DNA from: Bathymodiolus brooksi | Taxonomy: Eukaryota > Mollusca > Bivalvia > Mytilida > Modiolidae | DNA length: 64,000 nt | Assembly: GCA_963680875.1 (NCBI GenBank) | Contig: OY804579.1 | Span: 37,222,397 to 37,286,396 of the forward strand | Direction: 5' to 3' | Part shown: piece after piece, positions 37,901 to 49,900 of the stretch | How the letters are laid out: every line of letters starts with the position of its first letter | Numbering within the stretch: the stretch's first letter is position 1 | Translations under genes and position numbers: made by a program | Notes under the pieces: generated by a model | Told to the model about the DNA's origin: nothing | What the model saw: only the letters and a program-made list of their open reading frames with translations | The model's database searches: none

Positions 37901-40900
37901 TATTTTAAAAAAAAAATAAAAATAAAAGACATGAAGAGGAAAAAATAAAATGAGAGATTTTTAGTGTCTCCTAGGCTGGATTTATGTACCTGTAAAATGA
38001 TTCCAATCAAACTGTTTATCCCCCCGCCAAAAAAAAATTAAAAATTAAAAGACATGAAGAGGAAAAAATGAAATGAAAGATTTGAGTGTCACCTAGGCAT
38101 GAATTTAAGTACCTGTAAAATGATTCCAATCAAACTGTTTATCACCCCCCCCCCCCCCAAAAAAAAACAAAAAAGTTAATAGACATGAAGAGGAAAAAAA
38201 TAAAATGAGAGATTTGAGTGTCACCTAGGCATGAATTTAAGTACCTGTAAAATGATTCCAATCAAACTGTTTATCCCCCCCCCCCCCAAAAAAAAATTAA
38301 AAAATTAAAAGACATGAAGAGGAAAAAATAAAATGAGAGATTTGAGTGTCACCTAGGCATGAATTTAAGTACCTGTAAAATGATTCCAATCAAACTGTTT
38401 ATCCCCCGCCAAAAAAATAATATTAATAAAAGACATGAAGAGGAATAAATGAAATGAAAGATTTGAGTGTCACCTAGGCATGAATTTAAGTACCTGTAAA
38501 ATGATTCCAATCAAACTGTTTATCCCCCCCCCCCCCAAAAAATAAAATTAAAAGACATGAAGAGGAAAAAATAAAATGAGAGATTTGAGTGTCACCTAGG
38601 CATGAATTTAAGTACCTGTAAAATGATTCCAATCAAACTGTTTATCCCCCGCCAAAAAAAAATAATATTAATAAAAGACATGAAGAGGAATAAATGAAAT
38701 GAAAGATTTGAGTGTCACCTAGGCATGAATTTAAGTACCTGTAAAATGATTCCCAATCATATACATTTACAACCACCATTAATGACAGATGGTCTACAAT
38801 ACTCCATCATTGATGAGATATAGTTTTATAATCGAATACATTATTGATTCTCCAGGCCAGCTGAAATCCATATCTGGATATAAAGGCAAAGTTCATGCTT
38901 GAAGGCTTGATCAAGATTTCGTTTAGCATGGAAATGGACAATCTATAAATAGTTTATTTTTGGAATTAACAAGCAAATGAATATTAACATTCAGATGTTT
39001 GATTTGTTCATGTTCTCCGCGATCAATAATATGCCTCTAATTATTTGTGGAGATATTTTGACCATTCTAAACATACTGCTAAATGACCATGACTGAAAAC
39101 ACTAACACTTTATACTCTCCATTTTATCAAGGTGTGAGCAATATACCTATAGGAATAGCAGTAGCACGGAAAAGAGAGGATTTAAAGAAAGATGATTCTG
39201 GTAAGTTGGTCATTTTGACTGCTTTTGTTATACTGTTGGTGACCATTCTTCTCTTAGTTAATCAATAATGTCATACAACAATTCTAAAGGTTATCATGCA
39301 GTCATGATATGTATTTCTGTATATGATCAAAATGAACATGGGGATGATCATATGACTTTTAAGGGGCTGGTTTCTTTTTCCCGAGAAAGATTGTTTTCAC
39401 ACAAATATAAATCATTTAATCTTTGGACAAAAAAGATGTTTTTGTTTTCTTCAAATTTACCAAACCTTTTTTTTTTTAACACTACAGGGTCAGATTAGTA
39501 TATAATTTTTATTATTTTTTTTGCATCTTTCAGGTCAATTTATTTTATTCTATAAAATTTGGCAACAATTGTTTTTTCTCAGAAAAAACAGCCCCCCTCC
39601 AAAAAAAATACACATATAGTTATATTGTTGTTACGTTATATAATTGTATTGTTTATTAAAACTGTATGCTTGAAATAAGGGAAAATGAATGTAACTGAAT
39701 ATGAGAAAAAAATCTATTTTACTCATATGATGAACAACAGTTATATCAGTTCTTCTTCTTAGTTTACCAAGGGACCCGGGTGGCTCAATGAGTTAGGTAG
39801 TTGGATTACCTAGCAACTCACACAAGCCTAACGGCATGGGTTCGCACTCTGCTTTGTAAATTATAAAAAGGGTGCATTCAACTCGCAGCTACAAGTGATA
39901 AAGTTTACCAGTAGCTTGCCCATTGTCAGTGGTTCTCTCCGGGTACTCCAGCTTCCTCCACCACTAAAACTGGTCGCCATGATATAGCTGAAATATTGCT
40001 GAAAGTGGCATTATAAACACAATAAATCAAATCAAATCAGTCTTAGTCTACCATGGATGTACTGAGGGGTGTTTTTACAGCATAAAGGAAAAACATCTAT
40101 AAACTATACACAGTTAAATATATTTTAGCACACACATGGAGAACAACACATGTGGATTTATTTTTAAATGTACATCATTAAACTCACAATCTATGCCATT
40201 TCTTCTTAGAGATAAGCAATAAGTCAGATCAATCTATCTCCTCATGCCTTTTCCATGTGTTCTGCATTCTTTATTCTGGTTTATTGTGTGTAGTTCTTTT
40301 ACACACTTTTTATCTGATATAAGTGTACACTATAGTCTTGCACACTTTTTATCTGATATACACAATAGTTTCAAGTAATTTCTTTTCTCCCACAGTCCTC
40401 ATGATGAGTGCCGGTCCTCCGGCCCAAAACAAGTAAAACTTTGTTCTGACCAGTAAATTTTTCAGTTTTTTTATTTAAATATATATAAAAATAAATTCAA
40501 GAATTTTATTTGGACCAGTCAATTCAAATTTTCATTTCAAGGACTGCTCCCAGTAGCAATTATTATCTTTAATGACAAAATATATAAAAAAAAAAATGCA
40601 AACTAATATAATACATACATTTATAAAGTTCTGCACTAGCCCCAAAAGTCAAATTGTGCACAATAAATGAAATACAATGCATATCATACTTTTTCATACA
40701 TTCCTTTGAATTTTTGTAAACAAATTACCTCAAGTCACAAGATCTATAATAAACAATTTTCACATAACATCCTTTCCTTGAAAATTCAAGGATATTCTCA
40801 AGTCACAAGATTTTTATAAACATAAGCAATTTTCACATAACATCCTTTTCCTTGAATATTCAAGGATATTGTAATTTACACCATCAATCAGGAAAAAAAA

Positions 40901-43900
40901 TTACCCATGTGATTGATGTTGACCAAAAGAAAAATCCTGAAAAATACATTGGCTTTTTATACACTAACCTTTTCTATCATTTAATTGCAAAACACAGAAG
41001 ATTAGACTGGTATAATTGATTTAACTATTGCAGATGATAACGTGGGCGACGCTAGAGACAGTGGGGAATCATCGTCAAATGGATCGTCACACAACAATTC
41101 TAGTCAGGACAGAACCAATGAGTGAGATATTACATAATTATCTATGAGAAAAAAAACTAAAGGCATCAAATACATGAGTTATAGCATGATTGTTGTGAAT
41201 ATGGTTTCTATTTTAAATATAGCACATTACTTCGTACCCTTCTTCCATAGTACATTAAAACCTGACCAAAATGGACATTCAAGGGTACCTGTAAATGTGT
41301 CTTTTATGAGCAGTTGCCTTTTATATACAAGTTAAAATCATATACACTTTTCATTAATGGGTAAAGATGAGGCTGCTCTCTTATAGACACTGATTTGTTA
41401 ACCCTGTTTGTGGCGAGGTATACTAGATACAACATTATATGATAAAGTTTATCAGTGACTTGCAACAGGGTGCATGTTTTTCTCCGGGTACTCCGGTTTC
41501 CTCCACCATTAAAACTGACCGCCAGGATACAACTGAAATATTGTTGAAAGTGGCGTTAAACACCATAAACCAAACCCAAGCCAAGGAACAATGCATACGA
41601 AGATATTAGTTCTTCTGTGCCTAATGGGAAGAAATTTGTCTGAAGTGCACAAACAAAAATATTATCCAAGTTAATTACCTTGCTGCATTTTATTAAACTG
41701 TAGCCAAAAAAAACCAACAGTTGATGCAAGAAGATATGATTAGAAAATTTGAATAAAAAAGATTACTTTATGTAAATGTGAAAGCCAGTGGCACTTTAAT
41801 CAGATATATAACTTCATACAAGTACCTATAAAATAACATATATATTTTAAACTATTTATACAATAATTAATAGAGTTAATTAGCCAAACTTAATTAACTA
41901 CAATTAATCTTGATACTAAAAGTAAATATAAAATACAAGACAATACCTAAGCTATCTTCTTCTTCTGCTCATACAACCCTATCACCAATACATCGTGGGT
42001 TCGTGCCCGGCTTTGTAAATTACAAAAAAGGGTGCACTCGACTCGCAGCCACAAGTGATAAAGTTGACCAGTTGCTTGCCCATGATTGGTGGTTCTCTCG
42101 GCTTCATCCACCACTAAAACTGGTCGCCATGCTATAGCTGAAATATTGCTGAAAGTGGCGTTAAAACACCAAAAATAAATAAATAATATCTTCTTCTTCT
42201 GCATAGAGGTGTTCATTTAAAAGCTTTGAAAATATAAATGAAAATTATTGCAATAAACATTTAATCATTATCATGGTTTTTTCCAGGTACTCCGGTTTCC
42301 TCCACCAAAAAAACAAAACTGAACTACACGATATAGCTGAAATATTGTTGAAAGTGGCATTAAACACCATAACTATAACTCTAACCCTTAACCATTATTG
42401 TGAAAATATAAACCAAAATATTGTTTTCTGCTCTTGTTATGCAATATCGTGAAATAATTGTACACCAAATAAAATAGTACCTATAGGACATGTTCAGTCT
42501 TCACGCTAATCCACTTACCCGAAGCCCAGGACAAGTAAAACTGGATTCGGACAAGAGAAAATTATGAGAAAAAAAATTGTTTGAATAAATAGCAACTTTT
42601 TTATATTTGGCTTTCTGGCAAGTAGGTGAAAAAAATTATGGCAATGACAGCATGTTCTATTTTACTATACTTTTTTTTAAATAACCAGATTCAGATATTC
42701 AATTGATCGTCACTCTTAAATATATATATAACTGAAATATTGTTGAAAATGGCGTTAAACACCATAAACCTTAATTATAAATGTTTTGTTGTCTCTTGAA
42801 TTTTATATTGTCCCTCCCTTGAATGTTAACTAAATTCTACCGTATTTTATATTGTCCCTCCCTTGTATGTTAACTAAATTCTACCGTATTTTATATTGTC
42901 CCTCCCTTGTATGTTAACTAAGTTCTACCCTATTTTATATTATCCCTCCCTTGAATGTTAACTAAGTTCTACCCTATTTTATATTATCCCTCCCTTGAAT
43001 GTTAACTAAATTCTACCCTATTTTATATTATCCCTCCCTTGAATGTTAACTAAGTTCTACTCTATTTTATATTGTCCCTCCCTTGAATGTTAACTAAGTT
43101 CTACTCTATTTTATATTGTCCCTCCCTTGAATGTTAACTAAGTTCTACCCTATTTTATATTATCCCTCCCTTGAATGTTAACTAAGTTCTACCCTATTTT
43201 ATATTATCCCTCCCTTGAATGTTAACTAAGTTCTACCCTATTTTATATTGTCCCTCCCTTGAATGTTAACTAAGTTCTACCCTATTTTATATTGTCCCTC
43301 CCTTGAATGTTAACTAAGTTCTACTCTATTTTATATTATCCCTCCCTTGAATGTTAACTAAGTTTTACCGTATTTTATATTGTCCCTCCCTTGAATGTTA
43401 ACTAAGTTATACTCTATTTTATATTATCCCTCCCTTGAATGTTAACTAAATTCTACACTATTTTATATTATCCCTCCCTTGAATGTTAACTAAGTTCTAC
43501 CCTATTTTATATTGTCCCTCCCTTGAATGTTAACTAAGTTCTACCCTATTTTATATTATCCCTCCTTGAATGTTAACTAAATTTTACCGTATTTTATATT
43601 ATCCCTCCCTTGAATGTTAACTAAGTTCTACCCTATTTTATATTATCCCTCCCTTGAATGTTAACTAAGTTCTACCCTATTTTATATTATCCCTCCCTTG
43701 TATGTTAACTAAGTTCTACCCTATTTTATAGTATCCCTCCCTTGAATTTTAACTAAGTTCTACCCTATTTTATATTATCCCTCCCTTGAATGTTAACTAA
43801 ATTTTACCGTATTTTATATTGTTCCTCCCTTGAATGTTAACTAAGTTCTACCCTATTTTATATTATCCCTCCCTTGAATGTTAACTAAATTTTACCGTAT

Positions 43901-46900
43901 TTTATATTATCCCTCCCTTGAATGTTAACTAAGTTCTACCCTATTTTATATTATCCCTCCCTTGAATGTTAACTAAGTTCTACCCTATTTTATATTATCC
44001 CTCCCTTGAATGTTAACTAAGTTCTACTCTATTTTATATTATCTAGCTGTCAAAATAGAAAACTGAAGGCCCACGACATGTCAGAAATACTTTAATGTAA
44101 TTTATTATTCCTCAGTCCTCTTGAGGAATGTATTAAAAATTTTAAATGTCATCATTTGAAATACATTCTGTGTCGTTATCCAATAAATTGATTTAGAAAT
44201 GTAAGAATTTCAGTTTGGGGATCAATATTATTTAATTGTTTACACAATTTTATTATATAACTACCAGATTTGTGTGTGTGTGGTTATATAAATTGTTGTA
44301 AATTAAATGTCCATCGCAACACATGCTATTTAAGCTGTAATTTCATTTCCATAAACTGATATATATATGCGAGATATATCCTTTATGATAATGAGTTGGC
44401 ATTAATTGAAATGTGCATTTTGATCAGTCTTCACATTTCATGGTCCTATTTTCTAAATTGTAGATGGTAAAACTAAAGAAAATTAGCAAGCAAGGTTAGG
44501 GTTATGGTGCTTAACGCCACTTTCAATAATATTACAGTTATATCGTGGTGGTTAGTTTTATTGGTGGAGGAAACTGGAGTATCTGGAGAAATCCACCGAT
44601 CTGGCGCAAGTCACTGACAAACTTTATCACATAATGTTGTATCGAATACACCTCGCCATTAGCAGACAATCTTATAAAAGAATATTGTCGACATCAGAAT
44701 GACAATGACATACCGGAAAATCTTACATTATTTAAACTGATTATGGAATTAATAAAACCTGTAGAAGTTATGATTGTAGATGTTTTCTATCAAAAAACAG
44801 TAAAAATATATTTTAATTCATAAACAAATTGTTCTGACATCATGATATATTTTTATCTTTTCATAATTATTTCATTGGTAGTTACAAGCAAAATATTATT
44901 ACTCCAAATAGAGGGTTAGGGTTATTGTTTTTAACGCCACTTTCAACAATATTTCAGTTATTTCATGGAGGTCAGTTTTATTGGTGGAGGTAACCCTAGT
45001 ATCCTGAGAAAACCACCGACCTGTAACAATTCACTGACAAACTTTATCACATAATGTAATTGTTGTATCAAGTACTACACCATATAGAAAACAAAAACAA
45101 TCTATTTTTGCAAGTATTTGTGTAATGAATTGTTTTGATTGATAATGGTTCGTAATTCAATATAATCAAATTTTAAGAATAATGTTTTTGTTTTCATGCA
45201 TATTTACAAATTATAGAACAAATTTGATATTTTCCTAATTATTGGCCCTGATTATTTATTTATGTGGGAATTGTCTCTATTCTTCATTTTTTGCCTGCCA
45301 AGTGTTATTTGTATCTAAAGATTAATGATAACTATGTTTTTTAGAGAATTGTTTTTGTATTGGCTTAAGGGGTTTTTCTGTTTACAGACAGTCAAGTTCC
45401 TCAACAAAATCGATACCAAATGTCAATGTGGTGGATATGAGGAGTCAACTTCCCTCCAATCTTATTGTTACTGGTGAGTAATATAAGGGAGACAATTACT
45501 ACAAATACATGAAAGAAAATCTGCAAATTACTTTATTTGTTGGATATTTTAAGAATTTTCCAAAATGGTGCATGTACAATTAATATACAAAATATCAATG
45601 ATTGTGCTTCGAGGGTTAGGTTTATAGGGTTAGAGTTATGGTGTTTAACACCACTTTCAACAATATTTCAGTTATATCATGACGGTCAGTTTTATTGGTG
45701 AAGGAAATCGTAGTAGAGTACCCAAAGAAAACCACCGACCTGCCGCAAGTCACTGACAAACTATCACATAATATTGTATCGAGTACACCTCACCTGAGCG
45801 GGATTGGAACTCACAACATTGCTCCATTCGATGATGTATGTTATTTGTTTTGTGTTTAAAGAATCATTGATTTTGTTTTTCTGAAATATAATTCCTATTA
45901 TAAATTTTAATGGCCATAAAGATGTTTCCTTCAATGGCATTTTATGAATAATGTGTTTAAAGTTGTCCAGAAGAACATGAATGCATACGTTATTATATAA
46001 ATACTATCCAGCTGTATATAGCGCTTTATAATATGAAGATGTACATTTATCAACACTCAGAGAATGATATATCTATATTGATACATTTATATATGTCCAT
46101 TGTTTTACCTGCATTATTTATACATCTCACCTTTAGTCTTTTTTATAAGGTTATCTTATAATTTGCCAGTATATTTTGTCTTGTTGTGTAATTGTTCAGT
46201 ATTGTCTGTAGTGTCTGTAAAAAATGAAAATTACAAAAAAACACTCAGAGAATATAGATTGTTCCTTCAGATTATAAGCATACCTGATTATTCTGGTTCC
46301 AGATACGAGTCATGCACAATCAATTTGATATCTACATTTTAATTTTTGTTTCGACTACAGGATCTTCTACTGGTGCAGGAATTGCCTGGTCAGATGATCC
46401 AACACCTAGACATTTCCCTACACAGTGGTTACAGACATCACATCAGTTGAATCAGTCGTGGATTGGACAGCTTCCATTCCAGATGCCGCCATCCATTCCT
46501 ACTTCTGGAACGTCAGACCAAACGCTTCCGATAACAATTCCACCTGGTTATAAAATAGCACAGGATTCAGTCACTGGACAATTAGTCATGATTCCTTCCA
46601 CTGATATTGGTGAGATATCTTCATCCTATTTCTAATGGCAAATAATTTGAGCAAAAACAAGATGCTTAAAGCATATGTGACAGTAGTATTGTGTCCTGTT
46701 TTATTGCAAAATGTCACATAGAAATCTTATATATATTTATAAGGTATAAAATGTGAAAAACACTGCAAAAGTAAAAATGAAAATGTGCAATAGAAATATA
46801 TGTGAAACCAATACATAATTGTATCAAATTACAACCATGCCTTTTCAATATTATTATGCCAATTAATATCAAAATCAAAATATATATTGCCTTAAAGGCA

Positions 46901-49900
46901 TACAGTCGCTCAGATTGATTTTTTTTTGTTTATATTAAAAGTTGCCAATATTCGATGTTTTATACTAATAAAATGTTCTGAACAAGAAGCCAGGTTTAAA
47001 AAATAGGTTATAATGTCATAATTAGTGAAAAGAATTTGAATGTTTGTTGGTGAAATCGCCATTAACACACCTAATTATAAGTCGGCTGTCTTTTCCGAAG
47101 TTTACCGGACACTGATAACTGCTATAAATAACCAGAAAGCATGTTGCAGGTAAATATTGATTAAAATTAATATAATTTAAGAAATATATCTATGAAATTG
47201 GATCCCGGGGTAATCAGTTAATATTATATAATGGTATTTAGTAAGAATGACACTTAAAATCGATAATATGTGATGAAATCAATAAAAACAAACCCAAACT
47301 CTGCAAAGGGGCCCGATAAAGGGAAAATTGTAAACAAATTGTATTGCATATTATTGACAACACTTGAGTTATATTGATTATATTTTTTTAGAAAAAAACC
47401 AGACATGAAGTTCATTATTTTAGTCTCTAATTTAAAAGAGATATCACCTAGCATTTTCTCCTGAAAAAAAAAGATATATAAAAAAAAACTACGATGCAAT
47501 TCTGTCAAAATACGATTCAGCCGAAAAAAGATATATAAATTATGCTTACGTGTTGAATATTGGAGTAGGTCGGTTTAACATATTTTTTAAATTTTTACAC
47601 AAATTTTGCTGAATCCTCCTGTGTCGTTTTTGCGTAGAATCCGTCAATATTTTTATTTATAACATGTGCTTTTTTCAGCAAACAATTTCGCACATGCGCA
47701 AACGCTTTACCGAATGAGGTCACTGTGTAGGTCATCAATGGTCATATGATCATATTCATGAATATATGAATATCATGCTGGTAAACATTGAATTCTTTAC
47801 GGGACATAAGAAAATCAAACAGCGACATATTTCCTTCGTTCCAGGTTAAATACGTATGATATTATGAAAAATTTCAACTGCAATTAGCATAATTTAAAAA
47901 CATCGAATATTGGCAACTTTCAATATAAAAAAAAAATCAATCTGAGCGACTGTATGCCTTTAATACTAACATGTCTTCAAAACTCCAACATTTACATTAC
48001 AGTAATAAAAAATTCATTTAAAAAGCAGGACACATATTTAAATTGACAGATATTCTTGGCGACTGTCTAGTTTTGATATGATTGTCTTTAAAATAAATTT
48101 GTCTGTGGTAGCTTATTATGAAAGTGTTAATTTCAGATAACTGCTACTGTTTCTTTAATGATTAAAAAAATGTGGGTTTTGGTATTTTGATTAATTATTC
48201 ATGTATTTCCTTCATTAAATTTCAGAAATATATGATCCTAGTCGAATGTGGAGCTCATTTGCAGCAAATGCCCAACCAATGATAACTACACATCCATCAC
48301 ACCAGTTACTGACTCATGCCCAGGATAGATCCATGCCTTTTGTAGTTCAACCATATCAGCATTTGGTGAGTTCTTCACAGAATTACTCCAGGAAAACAAC
48401 CATTCAAAATCTTACAGAACATATCAGCACCTTTCTCAGTTGACATAGGGGTTAGGGTTAGGGTTATTGTGTTTAATGCCACTTTCAACAATATTTCAGT
48501 TATATCATGGCGGTAAGTTTTATTGGTGGAGGAAACATCAGAGTACCTGTAGAAAACCACAGAACTGCTGCAAGTCACTGACAAACTTTATTATATAGAG
48601 TTGTATCGAGTACATCTCATCTGAGCCGGATTCGAACTCACAAGGCACTGATTGTATATGTAGTTGTAAATCCAACTACCATACGATCACTACCACCACC
48701 ACCCCTCAGTTGACGTAATATGAACTAATTATCACCAAATATGTTTCAGCACTGACATTGTTTATTAAATATATTTATTATTGAACTTTACAATTCCTAA
48801 ATAATGTAATTTTTATTAAAACTAACATAATCCTTTCTCTCAACCATAGGTGACTTTAGCTGTTTTCTTGTTTAAGCCATTTAGTGTTATTGTTCCCAAA
48901 GATTTTTAAATGATTTGGATTTACAATCTTTTGACCTTGAGCCAAGCTGATGAAGGTTATTCTAGAAACATGTTGTATGCACCAAGTTATTTATCTAGGT
49001 TTTTATGAATGAAAAGTTTGAAGATGCCACAGGGGTAATCAGAAGCCGTAAATCTAAGATACCACAGGGGGTAATCAGAAGACATAAATCTAAGATACCA
49101 CAGGGGTAATCAGAAGCCGTAAATCGAAGAAGGACAGACAACACAATGGCCAAAAGAAAAAGGTCAATAGGGAAAGTAATGAACAAAACACTACACAGAA
49201 AACTAAAGATGGAATAACACAATGAGGAAATTCATGATGTATCTCCTTTGAGTATTGATTTTAATCAATTCTTAAATAACATGTGATAATAAAAAGTAAC
49301 ATTTTTTAAAATAAATATTATGAATACCAGAGAAGAAATGATTTTCATAATACCATAATCAGTGACTTGTATTTCAATGTATAGTTACAGAATCGCCAGG
49401 AAAACATCACCCCATCAGATAACATACAAAACCAAAATATACAAGTAGCATCAGGCAGCATTAAAAGTAAAGTATCCAAGGATACCACAACGACCCAAAA
49501 ACCCACAAAGGGATCAGAGAAGAAAATGAAATCGGTAGGGATGGTCACACCACAAGTTTCTACAGGTAATTTGTTTATAGAGTAAAACAGCATGTTAAAA
49601 CAATGGGTACCACTGACTCAAACAATGGTATCATAGGCTCAAGTAATTGTGCCGCAGGTTCAAACAATGGTACCACATGTTCAGACAATGGTACCACAGG
49701 TTCAGACAATGGTACCACATATTCAGACAATGGTACCATATGTTTAGACAATGGTACCACATGTTCAGACAATGGTATCACAGGTTCAGACAATGGTATC
49801 ACAGGTTCAGACAATGGTACCACATGTTCAGACAATGGTACCACATGTTCAGACAATGGTACCACATGTTCAGACAATGGTACCACATGTTTAGACAATG

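Larger units (their letters stand above)
35482..39131 (+). other. Intron, 3.65 kb
   Basis: It holds an inverted repeat D copy (about 35690-35930), a repeat C-associated arm (36120-36180), a fold-back element (36213-36346), a (CA)n run at 37204-37248, and the 123-bp tandem array at 37900-38755. The other parts are AT-rich and featureless. Confidence 0.75.
39201..41033 (+). other. Intron, 1.8 kb
   Basis: It contains a full-length SINE family B (39770-40040) and a tandem duplication of about 68 bp at 40729-40870. A Pol-II-type repeat fragment with CCTCATGATGAGTGCCGGTC and AACTTTGTTCTGACCAG (about 40395-40550) is shared, inverted, with 57025-57170 and, in part, with 42500-42560. Otherwise AT-rich. 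Confidence 0.65.
41122..45387 (+). other. Intron, 4.3 kb, repeat-dominated
   Basis: It holds SINE family A copies at 41397-41579, 42273-42385 and 42722-42775, a SINE family B copy at 41967-42183, the 44-bp array at 42807-44045, and reverse SINE A copies at 44494-44660 and 44912-45080. What remains is AT-rich. Confidence 0.8.
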
